From NCBI GenBank assembly GCA_030432695.1, contig JAUILN010000001.1, positions 248,001 to 312,000 of the forward strand: a stretch of 64,000 nucleotides of DNA. The letters are read 5' to 3'. Below the pieces are notes generated by a model, which saw only the letters and a list, made by a program, of their open reading frames with translations, was not told the DNA's origin and searched no databases. Below, piece after piece: positions 1-9,118 of this stretch (positions are counted from its first letter, which is position 1; each line of letters begins with the position of its first letter). The DNA comes from a bacterium (lineage in GTDB: Bacteria; Planctomycetota; UBA1135; UBA2386). The position numbers and the translations under genes were made by a program.

Positions 1-3000
1 TGTTGCGGTGCACGTCGTTCATCGCCGCGAGCCAGTCGTCCATCGATGCGATGAACAGGCGCAGTTCGAGATCGAGCGAGCTGCCGCCGAAGGCCTTGAA
101 GACCACGGTGGGCTTGGGGCTGGCCATCACCACCGAGCATTCGTCGGCCGCGTCTTCCAGCAGCTTGGCGGCCAGGCGGGTGTCGCTGCCGTAGGCGACC
201 CCGACCGGGATCACCAGCCGGGTCAGCGGGTTGGTGAGGCTCCAATTGACGAACCGGCTGGTGATGAACTCGCGGTTGGGGACGACGAGTTCCTTGCGGT
301 CCCAGTCGGTGATCGTGGTCGCCCGCATCTGGATGCGCGTCACCCGGCCGTCGGTGTCACCCACGGTCACCAGGTCGCCGACCCGGATCGGTCGCTCGAG
401 CAGCAGGATCAGCCCGGACACGAAGTTCGCGAAGATCTCCTGCATGCCGAAGCCGAGGCCGACCGAGACCGCGGCGAGCAGCCACTGGACCTTGTCCCAG
501 CCGAGGCCGATGGTGCCGAGCGCCATCGCGATGCCGGTCAGGCCGACCGCGTAGTTGGCGATCGTGCGGGTCGCGTAGCGCTCGCCGGACTGCATCGAGG
601 TGTGGCGCAGCACCGCGACCTCGATGAAGCCGCCGACGTTGCGGGCCAGGAACCAGGTCGCGACCAGGATCACCAGCGCGGCGAGCAGGCGCTCGAGGGT
701 CACCGCCTGGACCACGTCTTTGGAGACCAGTTCCTCGACGCCGTCGGCGTTGGTCACCACCTGGGTGACCCGGACCTGCTCGTCCCAGAGTTCGAACTGC
801 TCGAGGATCCCGAGGGCGGGCAGTACGTCGACCCACAGGAACCACAGGCCGAGCACTGCGGTGAGCTGGACGATCACCCGGACCACGGTCTCGGTCTGCT
901 GGTCGACGCGGGCCAGGTCGGCGGCGTGGTCGATCGGGATCTCGGGACCGTCCGCGGCCGTGGCGACGGCCTGCGCGGCGCGGGTGCGGTGGGCCTCGCG
1001 TGCCCGCGAGATCGCCAGGGCCCGCTGCGACAGCAGCATCCAGCGCACCACCAGGCCATGGATCAGCAGCATCACCAGCACCAGCGCGATGGTCGACAGG
1101 AGCCGGGTCCAGAGGATCAGCGCGGTGAACTGGTAGCCGGCCAGCGACAGGCCGGCGAGGAGCAGCGGGACGGTGAGTGCCACCACGTGCAGCACGTGGC
1201 GGGTGCGGAGTCCGGTGAGCGCGTTGCGTTCGTCACGGCCGAGCGCCAGCACGCCGCGGTTCGGGTGGAGCAGCGCGGCGCCGGCGATGGAGACCGACAG
1301 GGCGGCGACGACCAGCGAGACGCGGCCGGCCGACCGCGTCCAGATCTGTGACTCGGCGGCCGCCACCGAGGCCAGCGACAGACTGGTGAGGACCAGCACC
1401 GGGTTGAGCCAGCGCAGCCGGCGGACCAGCAGGCGGCAGGCCTCCCGTGGCCAGTTCAGGTGGATCTGGAGCAGTGCGTCGGGATGCGCAGAACGGCGCA
1501 GGAAGCCGAGCAGGAACGCGACCATCGCCGCCGTGCGGAGGCCGGAGGCGATCGCCGCGAGGCGCGGACCCGACTGGCCGTCGTTCGGCGCGGCGTCGGC
1601 CACGGCGTCGACGGCGCTGCTGACCAGCACCATCGCGATCGGCACCGCCAGCGAGAGGAGCGCCAGGCATAGCACCGCGCGGAGGCTCGGGGCGATCGAC
1701 GTGTTGGAACGACGGGACGCCGCCTGGTTGGCTTCCGCCAGGCGGGCCTTCAGCGGCCGGCGGATCAGCAGCAGGAGCAGCAGCGAGGCCAGCACGCCGA
1801 GCACCGTCTTCGAGCCGGCCAGGCTGGCGAGGGTGTCCTCGTGGAATGCCGACCACAGCGCCTCGCCGAGTTCCGACGGGGTCGTGCGGACGTCTTCCAT
1901 CTCCTGCGCCAGCGGAGTGCTCCAGACCGGTGCGGCGCTCGGCACCCACAGGACCCGTTCGGTGGCGAAGTCGAGGCACTCGGCGAGGCGTTCTCGGAGA
2001 GTGGCCAGCGTCGAGTCGGTGGCGACCAACGCGTTGGTCAGCTCCTCCTGCAGAGTGGCCAGGGTCTGCAGCAGGTCGAGGCGGGTGTTCAGCAGCTCGC
2101 GAGCCGCGGTTCGCAGGGCGCCGCGCTGCTCGTCGGTCGGCTCGGTGCCGTCCGCCTCCAAGCGCGCCAGGGCGCGTGTGAGCGCTTCCGCGACCGCCGC
2201 GTCGAAGTCCTCGAGCTGCTCCAGTTGGTCGTCGGTGCGGAATCGCGTGTCGTAGGCCTTGACGATCTCGGTCCGTACGCGAGACCAGTTCGCGTACTCC
2301 TTGCGGACCGTCAGCATCCTGCTGCGTAGCAGGCGCAGTTCCTGGCCGACGCCTTCGGAGAGTCCGACCAGCTCGACCCGCGTCCGCGCCTCGCGGAAGT
2401 CCTGCTCGACTCGGGCGAGTTGGCGTTCCACCTGTCGACGATCACGGAGCGCCGGGCCGAGATCCTTCGCGGCTTGCGCGAGCGCATCGGCGGTCTCGAG
2501 GTTGGCGTCCGCGAGTTGCTTCAGCGCGGCGGGCGCCTTGGCGGCCTGGTCGCGGGCCGGGGAGACCTTCTGGGTGACCTCGCGGGTCCGTGCCTCGCGC
2601 AGCTGTCCCTCGAGCGACTCCAGGTCCTGCAGCGCGGCGTCCCGTTCGCTCTTGGCCAGATCCTCCTGGGCCTTCGCGAGCCGGGCGAGCAAGTTGATGT
2701 TCTGGTTCTGTCGGCTGAGGACGCCGTACTCCGCCTGGGCCCGTTCGCGCTCGGCGGTGGCGGCGGCCAGCTGGGCCTCACGCAGCAGCGGCGGTTCGTC
2801 GCTGGGCGCGGCGTCGCCGTTCGTTGCCGCCGGCAGCGCGAGTTGGGCGCGCAGCGCCTCCAGCTTGTCGGGCAGCTCCTTGCGCAGGGTCTCCAGACGC
2901 TTGGACTCGGCGGCGGCCTGGTCGTAGCGCTCGCTCGCGGTGTCGACCCGCTGCTGGGCCTCGTCGGTCGCCGTTTCCAGGGCGCTGACCGAGGTCAGGT

Positions 3001-3361
3001 AACGCGACCGGCCGCGGTCGGGGCCGACCGAGAGTCTGCCCTGGATCCGGCTGATCACCGAGTTGGCGTCGGCGAGCGTGGCGCGCAGCTCGGCGAGGCG
3101 CCGGTGGTACTGCTCGGCGGCTGCCAGCTGGATCTCGGCGCGCGACATCGCCGCCTCGACCTTCTCCCTGGTCGCGTCGTCGAGATCGGTCGCGGTGGTC
3201 AGCGCCTGCCGGAGCTCGGCGACCTTGGCAGCGGTTCCGGGGGGCGGATCCTGGTTCTGGGCAACTGCGGGGGGCGCCAGCAGGGGCAGGGCCAGCGCCA
3301 GCAACAGCGGGAGCCAGCGGAGTCGGTCGAAGCGCGGGGCGGCAGCGGGAATCGGGCGCAC
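1..3361 (-). CDS. MscK/MscS-type mechanosensitive ion channel, C-terminus cut by window edge
   Basis: Inner-membrane tension-gated channel that releases solutes on osmotic downshock. About 1120 residues are visible. From the GTG start at 3361 the protein has a signal peptide ending near APPAVAQ, then a long Glu/Ala/Gln-rich periplasmic coiled-coil region (to about residue 500), then several hydrophobic segments (for example LASLLLLLLI near residue 525). The MscS core lies near residues 965-1115, with GLGFGMQEIFANF, the beta-domain run GDLVTVGDTDGRV, and a C-terminal stretch FIASMDDW that reaches position 2. The size and the long N-terminal periplasmic part fit MscK/MscM rather than small MscS. 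No in-frame ATG lies nearby, so the GTG was preferred. It starts 62 nt after rsmE and probably shares its transcript. The stop codon lies outside the window. Confidence 0.88.
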   Translation of the reverse strand, partial: MRPIPAAAPRFDRLRWLPLLLALALPLLAPPAVAQNQDPPPGTAAKVAELRQALTTATDLDDATREKVEAAMSRAEIQLAAAEQYHRRLAELRATLADANSVISRIQGRLSVGPDRGRSRYLTSVSALETATDEAQQRVDTASERYDQAAAESKRLETLRKELPDKLEALRAQLALPAATNGDAAPSDEPPLLREAQLAAATAERERAQAEYGVLSRQNQNINLLARLAKAQEDLAKSERDAALQDLESLEGQLREARTREVTQKVSPARDQAAKAPAALKQLADANLETADALAQAAKDLGPALRDRRQVERQLARVEQDFREARTRVELVGLSEGVGQELRLLRSRMLTVRKEYANWSRVRTEIVKAYDTRFRTDDQLEQLEDFDAAVAEALTRALARLEADGTEPTDEQRGALRTAARELLNTRLDLLQTLATLQEELTNALVATDSTLATLRERLAECLDFATERVLWVPSAAPVWSTPLAQEMEDVRTTPSELGEALWSAFHEDTLASLAGSKTVLGVLASLLLLLLIRRPLKARLAEANQAASRRSNTSIAPSLRAVLCLALLSLAVPIAMVLVSSAVDAVADAAPNDGQSGPRLAAIASGLRTAAMVAFLLGFLRRSAHPDALLQIHLNWPREACRLLVRRLRWLNPVLVLTSLSLASVAAAESQIWTRSAGRVSLVVAALSVSIAGAALLHPNRGVLALGRDERNALTGLRTRHVLHVVALTVPLLLAGLSLAGYQFTALILWTRLLSTIALVLVMLLIHGLVVRWMLLSQRALAISRAREAHRTRAAQAVATAADGPEIPIDHAADLARVDQQTETVVRVIVQLTAVLGLWFLWVDVLPALGILEQFELWDEQVRVTQVVTNADGVEELVSKDVVQAVTLERLLAALVILVATWFLARNVGGFIEVAVLRHTSMQSGERYATRTIANYAVGLTGIAMALGTIGLGWDKVQWLLAAVSVGLGFGMQEIFANFVSGLILLLERPIRVGDLVTVGDTDGRVTRIQMRATTITDWDRKELVVPNREFITSRFVNWSLTNPLTRLVIPVGVAYGSDTRLAAKLLEDAADECSVVMASPKPTVVFKAFGGSSLDLELRLFIASMDDWLAAMNDVHRN

Positions 3362-3423
3362 GGTGCGGATGCTACGCGCGGGTGATGTCGGTTCGAGAGT
3401 TCGCCGGACCGGGGCGACACGCG

Positions 3424-4191
3424 TCACGTCCGATCGGGCCCGGCGTCGCCGGTGCGTGCGCCGGTCAGGCGTCCGGTCAGTGCCGCCAGGGCGGTCTCGA
3501 CCCGCAAGGGGTTCTGACCCAGGCTGGCGATTCGGAAGCCGCGCGCGCGCAGTGCTTCGACTTCGTAGGTCGTGAAACCCCTTTCGGGGCCGATCGCCAG
3601 GGCGAGCGCGGCCTCGCCGCGGGGAAGGCCCGGGTCGGCGCCGGCGGTCGCCGGGCCGGGATGGCCGACGAAGCGATGTCGTTGCGCCGCGAGCAGGGCC
3701 TCGAGGCGGTCCTCGACGAACGGCTTGAACAGCGGCTCGATCTGGATCTCGGGCAACCGGGTGCGGCGGGCTTGTTCGAGCCCGGCCAGCAGGTGGGCGC
3801 GGAGCCGGCTCGGCTCGAGGACCCGGCTGGCGAGGTGGCTGCGGTCGACGTGCCAGGTTCGCAGCAACACGATGCGTCGGTAGCCCAGCGCGGTCGCGTG
3901 TTCGAGGCAGCGCGCCAGGACCTTGGGCCGCGGCACCGCGAGCAGGAGGGTGTCCTGTGGGGTGTCGAGTCCCGCGCCGGACTCGAACGAACACGCGAGC
4001 TCGAGTCGGTCCGGGGCACTGACAACCACCTCCGCGGTGCCGAGTGGTCCGTCGAGGACGCCGACGCGCAGTCGGGTGCCCGGAGTCGCCCCGAGGACTT
4101 CGCTGGCATGGCGGGCCCGTCGGCCGGCGAGAACCGCGCGGGCCCGGTCGCCGTCCGGGAATTCCGTGGGATCGAGCAGGATGAGGTTCAT
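3424..4191 (-). CDS. rsmE: 16S rRNA (uracil-1498-N3)-methyltransferase RsmE
   Basis: SPOUT-family methyltransferase that makes m3U1498 in 16S rRNA using SAM. The 255-residue length is normal for the family. The N-terminal PUA-like part contains HASEVLGATPGTRLRV. The C-terminal trefoil-knot motifs are recognisable: LLAVPRPKV, then AIGPERGFTTYE and LGQNPLRVETA near the end (usual form GPEGGF and LGxRILRxETA, so slightly divergent). The ATG at 4191 (MNLILLDP) was chosen. A longer frame upstream encodes Arg/Pro-rich sequence that overlaps the preceding gene and does not look real. It sits between the GGDEF gene (82 nt upstream) and the mechanosensitive channel gene (62 nt downstream). Confidence 0.9.
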   Translation of the reverse strand: MNLILLDPTEFPDGDRARAVLAGRRARHASEVLGATPGTRLRVGVLDGPLGTAEVVVSAPDRLELACSFESGAGLDTPQDTLLLAVPRPKVLARCLEHATALGYRRIVLLRTWHVDRSHLASRVLEPSRLRAHLLAGLEQARRTRLPEIQIEPLFKPFVEDRLEALLAAQRHRFVGHPGPATAGADPGLPRGEAALALAIGPERGFTTYEVEALRARGFRIASLGQNPLRVETALAALTGRLTGARTGDAGPDRT

Positions 4192-4273
4192 GGGGCTGGC
4201 GAGCGGTCGATCCTCTGCCAGAGGGTCACCCTGCCGACGAGCAGTCCGGCCGACCGCCCAACGGGCCCACCCG

Positions 4274-5344
4274 TCAGCCGCCTTCGGCCGAGTGCGACGG
4301 GGGATCGTCGCGATCGCGTTCCCGCCCGGCGTCCTCCATCTGGTCCGGGCCGCGCCCGTCGGCGCCGGTCGCCGGTTCATCCGAATAGAGCCAGACCTGG
4401 TTCTTGCCGCGGCGCTTGGCCTGCTGCAGCGCCATGTTGGCGCGGCGCTTCAGGTCTTCGGGGGTGGCGTCGCGGCGGCCGTCGAAGGTGTCGATGCCGA
4501 TCGACAAGGTCACCGTCCGCGTATAGCGCTCGTTGGCGACCTCGCTCCGCGCGACCCGGGAGCGGATCCGCATCGCGGTCTGCACGGCCTCGGCCGGCGT
4601 GGTGTGCGGCAGCAGCAGAACGAACTCGTCGCCGCCGAAGCGGGCCGCGAAGTCGGTCTCGCGGATGTTGCGCTTCAGGTTGGTCGCGACCTGGCGCAGC
4701 ACCTCGTCGCCGAAGGCGTAGTCGGCGCGGTCGTTGATCGATTTGAAGTCGTCGACGTCCAGCAGCAGCAGCGAAAGGGGGGTCCGGTGGCGGCGGGCTC
4801 GCTTGAACTCCAGTTCGAGCACGCGTCGGAAGTAGCGTTCGCTCAGCAGGTCGGTCTTGAAGTCGACGCTGACCTGACCTTCGAGTTCGCGCGCCCGCTC
4901 GTGGAGGGCCAGAAAGCGATCGCGCGTGTGGAGTGCCAGCTGGACCCGCTGGGCTGCCTCGTTCCCGGCGGCCGACTTCAGCAGGAAGTCGCACAGCGGC
5001 AGGCGGGGCGAGAACACCCGGCGGACCGCCTCCGGATCGTCGACCAGCAGGATCACCGGGACCGGCCGGCTGCGGAGCTGCAGGCGTTCGATGAGTTCCA
5101 GTTCGACGCAGCCCGGCTCGAGCACCAGCGGGTTCAGGATGGTCACGTCCGGCGGCGCGTCGTCGAGGCGGACCTCGGTCTCGGCCAGCGACTCGGCCAC
5201 GTCGACGGGGAATCCGGAGCGCCGTAAGCCTTCGACGAGCTCTCCCAGTGCGTCGCGGTGGTGGTTCAGTACCAGGATCCGGCACCGTTCCGGGGGCTGA
5301 TCCGGGCCTTGTTCCACTGCAACGCTCGCGAACGGGACGGACAT
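4274..5344 (-). CDS. GGDEF diguanylate cyclase with degenerate receiver-like domain
   Basis: Makes cyclic di-GMP from two GTP. The protein has 356 residues from the ATG at 5344 (MSVPFASV). Residues 20-140 resemble a response-regulator fold, but the acidic pocket and phospho-acceptor Asp are not evident (VTILNPLV at the expected site), so it is probably not phosphorylated. A short helical linker follows. The GGDEF domain occupies about 155-335: active site RFGGDEF at 236-241 and product-inhibition I-site RETD at 228-231, five residues upstream as expected. The C-terminal tail is Arg/Asp-rich. A TAnnnT box (TAGAGT, minus strand 5447-5442) about 97 nt upstream is a possible promoter. It heads the rsmE and channel transcript. 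Confidence 0.88.
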   Translation of the reverse strand: MSVPFASVAVEQGPDQPPERCRILVLNHHRDALGELVEGLRRSGFPVDVAESLAETEVRLDDAPPDVTILNPLVLEPGCVELELIERLQLRSRPVPVILLVDDPEAVRRVFSPRLPLCDFLLKSAAGNEAAQRVQLALHTRDRFLALHERARELEGQVSVDFKTDLLSERYFRRVLELEFKRARRHRTPLSLLLLDVDDFKSINDRADYAFGDEVLRQVATNLKRNIRETDFAARFGGDEFVLLLPHTTPAEAVQTAMRIRSRVARSEVANERYTRTVTLSIGIDTFDGRRDATPEDLKRRANMALQQAKRRGKNQVWLYSDEPATGADGRGPDQMEDAGRERDRDDPPSHSAEGG

Positions 5345-6098
5345 CGGGGACGTGCGAGGGGTCGGGTTGAAAGAGGCGACCGGGCTCTCCCGCGGTCGCC
5401 ACCGGCCTCCTAGGGGGGAAGACGGTTGCGCAGGGGGTCGAACTCTAGCGCGGATGCGAGGCGGGCGGAAGACGGCCTTGATCCTCCGGCCGCGATCCCT
5501 AGAATCCGCGGCCCGTTTTAGCGCGCCAGCGTTCCGTGCCAGCCCACCGCGCCAGGTGGAACCGCTGTCCGGGCCGCTCGGAACCTCCGGGTTCCGTCGT
5601 GCCGCAGAGCGGGGAGGCCCGGCGTGTTCGAAGTGATCAGGTGTGTCCGTTGGGCACGACTGTTCCGCAGGCTCGCAGGGTCGACCAGACTCCCTTCGGT
5701 CTGGGGTTCTCGTGCAGTCAGGGATCGATCGATCCCCGGAACGCGGTGGCATCCCGGCGAGCGCTCACGCGATCGCCGCTGCTGAGCCGGTTCCCGGGCC
5801 CGGTCGCCTTCGTCGCCTTTCCGATCCGGATCGGTGTCTCGAAGGTCGCTGACGCGGCACGAGCCCCCGACGACGCCGGCGGGAGTTCATCGACTGCTCG
5901 AATCCTACGGCTCGCCCTGAGGACTTCGAATCCTACGGCTCGCCGTGGGGACCTGTCCCGGGAGGTGTCTCCCGTCGCCATGCCCCGCTGCGAGTTCGCG
6001 CCCTGTCCATTGGCCGGAGCGTCCTCCTCGAGACTTCCGAGGTCGCTCCGCACCGTTTCCCGAACACGCTCTCCGAGCCTGAATCATCCGGATCCAAC
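5345..6098. other. 754-nt non-coding gap between divergent GGDEF gene and rpsB
   Basis: No open frame here has convincing codon bias. The gap must hold promoters for both neighbours. Visible structure: a TAGAAT box on the plus strand at 5510-5515, a small hairpin CCAGAC/GTCTGG (5683-5688 and 5697-5702), a perfect 16-bp palindrome GGGATCGATCGATCCC at 5719-5734, and a 19-bp direct repeat at 5898-5944. If 5510-5515 is the rpsB promoter, the leader would be almost 580 nt, room for ribosomal-protein autoregulation. Confidence 0.5.
5898..5944. repeat. Pair of 19-bp direct repeats upstream of rpsB
   Basis: The 19-mer TCGAATCCTACGGCTCGCC occurs at 5898-5916 and again, identical, at 5926-5944 (28-nt period). 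It lies 155-200 nt upstream of the rpsB start. It could be a duplicated operator or a leader element; function unknown. Confidence 0.8.
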
Positions 6099-7268
6099 GT
6101 GCCCGCCGTCACCCTTCAGTCCCTGATCGACGCTGGCGTCCACTTCGGACACCAGGCTCGCCGCTGGAACCCCAAGATGAAGCCATTCATCCACGGGAAG
6201 CGGCACAACATCCACCTGATCGACCTCAAGCAGACCATGCGTGGCCTGCTGATGGCGTCGCACTTCATCCGTGAGCTGGCGGCTACCGGGCAGCAGGTGC
6301 TGTTCGTGGGCACCAAGCGGCAGATCCGGCAGGTGGTCGAGTCCGAGGCGAAGCGCTGCAACATGCCGGCGATCTCGGAGCGTTGGATCGGCGGCACGCT
6401 GACCAACTTCAACACCGTCCGCGAACGTCTGGGGCGCCTCGAGGAACTCGAGGCCTCCGAGGCCGACGGTTCGATGGAGCGGCACAAGAAGAAGGCGCAG
6501 GCGATGCTTCGCCGCGAGATGCGCAAGATCCAGCGCAACCTCGAAGGCGTGCGCATGCTGCACGGCATGCCGGGCGCGATGGTGGTGGTCGACCCGCGCC
6601 GCGAGGACATCGCGATGCAGGAGGCTGCACGGATGAACGTCCCAGTGATCGCGATCCTCGACACGGACTGCGACCCCGACCTCGCCGACATCGTGGTGCC
6701 GGGCAACGACGACGCCCAGTCGTCCGTCCAGCTGCTGTTGTCGCAGCTCTCCGAGGCGATCCTCGAGGGCCGCGCCGGTGTCGACGAGCAGACCCTGGCC
6801 CACGCGCAGCGTGCCGCTCAGGACGATCCGCGGGCGCGGGACGTCGTCGGCCGTCGCGGTGGACCCGGTGACCGTCCGCAACGCGGTGATCGTCGTGGCG
6901 GAGGCGGCGGCGGTGACCGCGGCGGGCGCCGTGGCGGCGGTGGCGGCCGCGATTCCGGTGGACGCGGTGGGGCCGACCCGGGTGGTCGTCTCGGCCGCCG
7001 TTCGACCGGTCGCTTCGCGGACCGCGCCGGTGGCCACGCCGACAACATCTCGGTGGGGGGTGACGGCAGCGAGCGCGCCGCGCCCGCGGCTGAGGGTCAG
7101 GTGCCTGCGGAAGGGCAGGCTCCCGTCGAGGCGCAGGCTCCGGCTCCGGCTCCCGAGTCGGCGGCTCCGGCTCCTGAGTCGGCGGCTCCGGCGTCGGCTC
7201 CGGCTCCCGAGTCGGCGGCGCCCGAGGCGTCGGCTCCGGCTGGCGAGGGCGAGAAGAAGGAGTCCTGA
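6099..7268 (+). CDS. rpsB: 30S ribosomal protein uS2 with long low-complexity C-terminal extension
   Basis: Component of the 30S subunit head-body junction, needed for uS1 docking. Residues 1 to about 238 are a standard uS2: GVHFGHQARRWNPKMKPFI, GTKRQIRQVV, ERWIGGTLTNF, and PVIAILDTDCDPDLADIVVPGNDDA. Bacterial uS2 normally stops soon after this, but here about 150 extra residues follow. First comes an Arg/Gly-rich run (RGGGGGGDRGGRRGGGGG and similar), then Ala-Pro-Glu repeats (APAPESAAPAPESAAPA), ending KKES. The GTG at 6099 puts the start exactly where uS2 normally begins. It is followed by tsf after a 304-nt gap. Confidence 0.96.
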   Translation: MPAVTLQSLIDAGVHFGHQARRWNPKMKPFIHGKRHNIHLIDLKQTMRGLLMASHFIRELAATGQQVLFVGTKRQIRQVVESEAKRCNMPAISERWIGGTLTNFNTVRERLGRLEELEASEADGSMERHKKKAQAMLRREMRKIQRNLEGVRMLHGMPGAMVVVDPRREDIAMQEAARMNVPVIAILDTDCDPDLADIVVPGNDDAQSSVQLLLSQLSEAILEGRAGVDEQTLAHAQRAAQDDPRARDVVGRRGGPGDRPQRGDRRGGGGGGDRGGRRGGGGGRDSGGRGGADPGGRLGRRSTGRFADRAGGHADNISVGGDGSERAAPAAEGQVPAEGQAPVEAQAPAPAPESAAPAPESAAPASAPAPESAAPEASAPAGEGEKKES

Positions 7269-7572
7269 CAGGTTCTCCGTCACGGGTCGTCGCCCCTCGA
7301 TCGTGGGGTCGGCCCGCTTCGATGCGCGTGCGCTCGCCATCGCCGGCGCGCGAGGCGGCCCGTGTCCCGATCAGGGCGATGAGCGCCGTCCCGAGTGAGC
7401 GGTGTCGAAGGCGTTCGTCCGGTCGACCCAGCACAGCCTGGGTGCGGGCGCAGCCTGGGGTGCGAGCAGCACGTCCGGATCGACGGCCGGCGTCAACTCG
7501 CCGTCAGATCGGTCGTCGTTCCCGGCGACCGACGATCCTCCAGATCCATTCCAACAGTCAGCGAGCCAGAAC
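7269..7572. other. 304-nt rpsB-tsf intergenic region
   Basis: No credible gene. Open frames crossing it lack codon bias. rpsB and tsf are normally tightly linked, so the length suggests a separate tsf promoter or RNA processing. No clear TAnnnT box close to tsf and no strong terminator was recognised. Confidence 0.5.
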
Positions 7573-8178
7573 ATGACCCAGATCAACGCCAAGGATGTCG
7601 GAGCCCTTCGCAAGCGCACTGGCGCCCCGATGATGGACTGCAAGGCCGCCCTCCAGGAAGCGGGCGGCGACATGGAGAAGGCGGTCGAGATCCTCCGCAA
7701 GAAGGGTCTGAAGATGGCCGACAACCGCGCCGACAAGGACGCGACCGAAGGTCGGGTGTTCTCCTACCTGCACCACAACAACAAGCTCGGCGTGCTGGTC
7801 GAGATCGCCTGCGAGACCGACTTCGTGGCGCGCAACGAGGAGTTCGTCCAGTTCGGCAACGACCTTTGCCTGCACGTCGCGGCGATGAATCCCGCCTATC
7901 TCAAGGCCGAGGACATCGACGAGGCGGCGCTCGCCAAGGAGCGTCAGCTGCTGATCGACATGACCGGCGCGGAGATGCAGGGCAAGCCCGCCGAGGTGGT
8001 CGAGAAGGCTGCCGAAGGGCGGCTCAAGAAGTATCTGGCGGAGCGTTGCCTGGTCGACCAGCCGTTCGTGAAGGACGACAAGAAGTCGGTCGGCGAAGCC
8101 CTGAAGGAGCTGGCCGGCAAGATCGGCGAGAACCTGCAGCTGCGCCGCTACGTCCGCCTCGAGCTCGGCGGGAACTGA
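7573..8178 (+). CDS. tsf: Elongation factor Ts (short form)
   Basis: Nucleotide-exchange factor that releases GDP from EF-Tu. The 201 residues start at the ATG at 7573 (MTQINAKDV). The N-terminal UBA-like domain carries the signature LRKRTGAPMMDCKAAL near residues 10-27, followed by EKAVEILRKKGL. The core contains VEIACETDFVARNEEF, the EF-Tu-contacting region, and the end RYVRLELGGN is typical. The length matches the short EF-Ts type with a single core subdomain, about 80 residues shorter than the E. coli protein. A longer upstream open reading would begin in the intergenic region and lacks bias. Confidence 0.96.
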   Translation: MTQINAKDVGALRKRTGAPMMDCKAALQEAGGDMEKAVEILRKKGLKMADNRADKDATEGRVFSYLHHNNKLGVLVEIACETDFVARNEEFVQFGNDLCLHVAAMNPAYLKAEDIDEAALAKERQLLIDMTGAEMQGKPAEVVEKAAEGRLKKYLAERCLVDQPFVKDDKKSVGEALKELAGKIGENLQLRRYVRLELGGN

Positions 8179-8389
8179 ACCGTCGGCGGGAACTGCACCT
8201 TCTGGGGCGCATGGTCCGGTCCGGCTGCGGGCATTCCGCGGGCGGCGTGGCCCGTCGCCGACAAGTTGAGATTCACGGTCCGTGCCGCTCAGATGGTTCG
8301 GGCCCGGGAACGACGAATAGCTGCCGAGCGTGCGGCGCGGCTCGTTCTCCACGGGGCCTCCCGTGACCGTCCGCTGCCTCGATCCTGCC

Positions 8390-9118
8390 ATGAGTGGAGC
8401 CCCGCCTCGCATCCATCGCGTCCTGCTGAAGATCAGCGGGGAGAGCCTCGCCCGCCGCGGGGAGCACGGGGTCGATCCCCAGGTGGTGGCCGAGATCGCC
8501 CGCGAGATCGCGGCCGTCGGCCGGCTCGGAGTGCACGTGGCGGTGGTCGTCGGCGGTGGCAACCTGATCCGCGGCGCCCGCTTCGCCGAGTTCGGCACCA
8601 ACCGGGCGACCGCGGACCACATGGGGATGCTCGGCACGGCGATCAACACCCTCGCTCTGCAGGACGGCCTCGAGCGCGAGGGCGTGGAGACCCGGGCGAT
8701 GTCCGCGCTGGCGATCCACGAGATGATGGAGCCCTACATCCGTCGTCGGGCACTTCGCCATCTCGAGAAGGGGCGGGTGGTGATCCTCGCGGCCGGCACC
8801 GGCAATCCATACTTCACCACCGACACGGCGGCGGCGCTGCGAGCGACCGAACTCGGCGTCGACGCGGTGCTCAAGGCCACCAAGGTCGACGGCGTCTACA
8901 CCGCCGATCCGGCCCTGGATCCGCACGCCGAGCGCATCGACCGCGTGACCTTCCGGGAGGCGTTGGACCGCGACCTGAGGGTGATGGACCGCACCGCGTT
9001 CACGCTGTGCATGGAGAACGACATGCCGATCATGGTCTTCGACATGTTTCAGACCGGGAACATGGTGCGCGCAGTCAAGGGCGAGCCGATCGGGACCTGG
9101 GTCGTCTCCGGCGAGTAG
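8390..9118 (+). CDS. pyrH: UMP kinase
   Basis: Phosphorylates UMP to UDP with ATP in pyrimidine biosynthesis; cytoplasmic hexamer of the amino-acid-kinase fold. The 242 residues are normal. Motifs: RVLLKISGESL near the N-terminus, VVVGGGNLIRG, DHMGMLGTAINTLALQD, ILAAGTGNPYFTTDTAAALRA and KATKVDGVYTADP. The ATG at 8390 fits the family start. It follows tsf by 211 nt in the conserved order rpsB-tsf-pyrH-frr. Confidence 0.97.
   Translation: MSGAPPRIHRVLLKISGESLARRGEHGVDPQVVAEIAREIAAVGRLGVHVAVVVGGGNLIRGARFAEFGTNRATADHMGMLGTAINTLALQDGLEREGVETRAMSALAIHEMMEPYIRRRALRHLEKGRVVILAAGTGNPYFTTDTAAALRATELGVDAVLKATKVDGVYTADPALDPHAERIDRVTFREALDRDLRVMDRTAFTLCMENDMPIMVFDMFQTGNMVRAVKGEPIGTWVVSGE

Noticed and set aside
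8..1351. Plus-strand open frame of 447 codons at the window start
   Set aside because: His/Asp/Gly-rich with no family features; the minus strand encodes the MscS core here.
5536..6126. Open frames of 110-196 codons on both strands upstream of rpsB
   Set aside because: No codon bias or recognisable sequence; they overlap repeats and run into rpsB out of frame.
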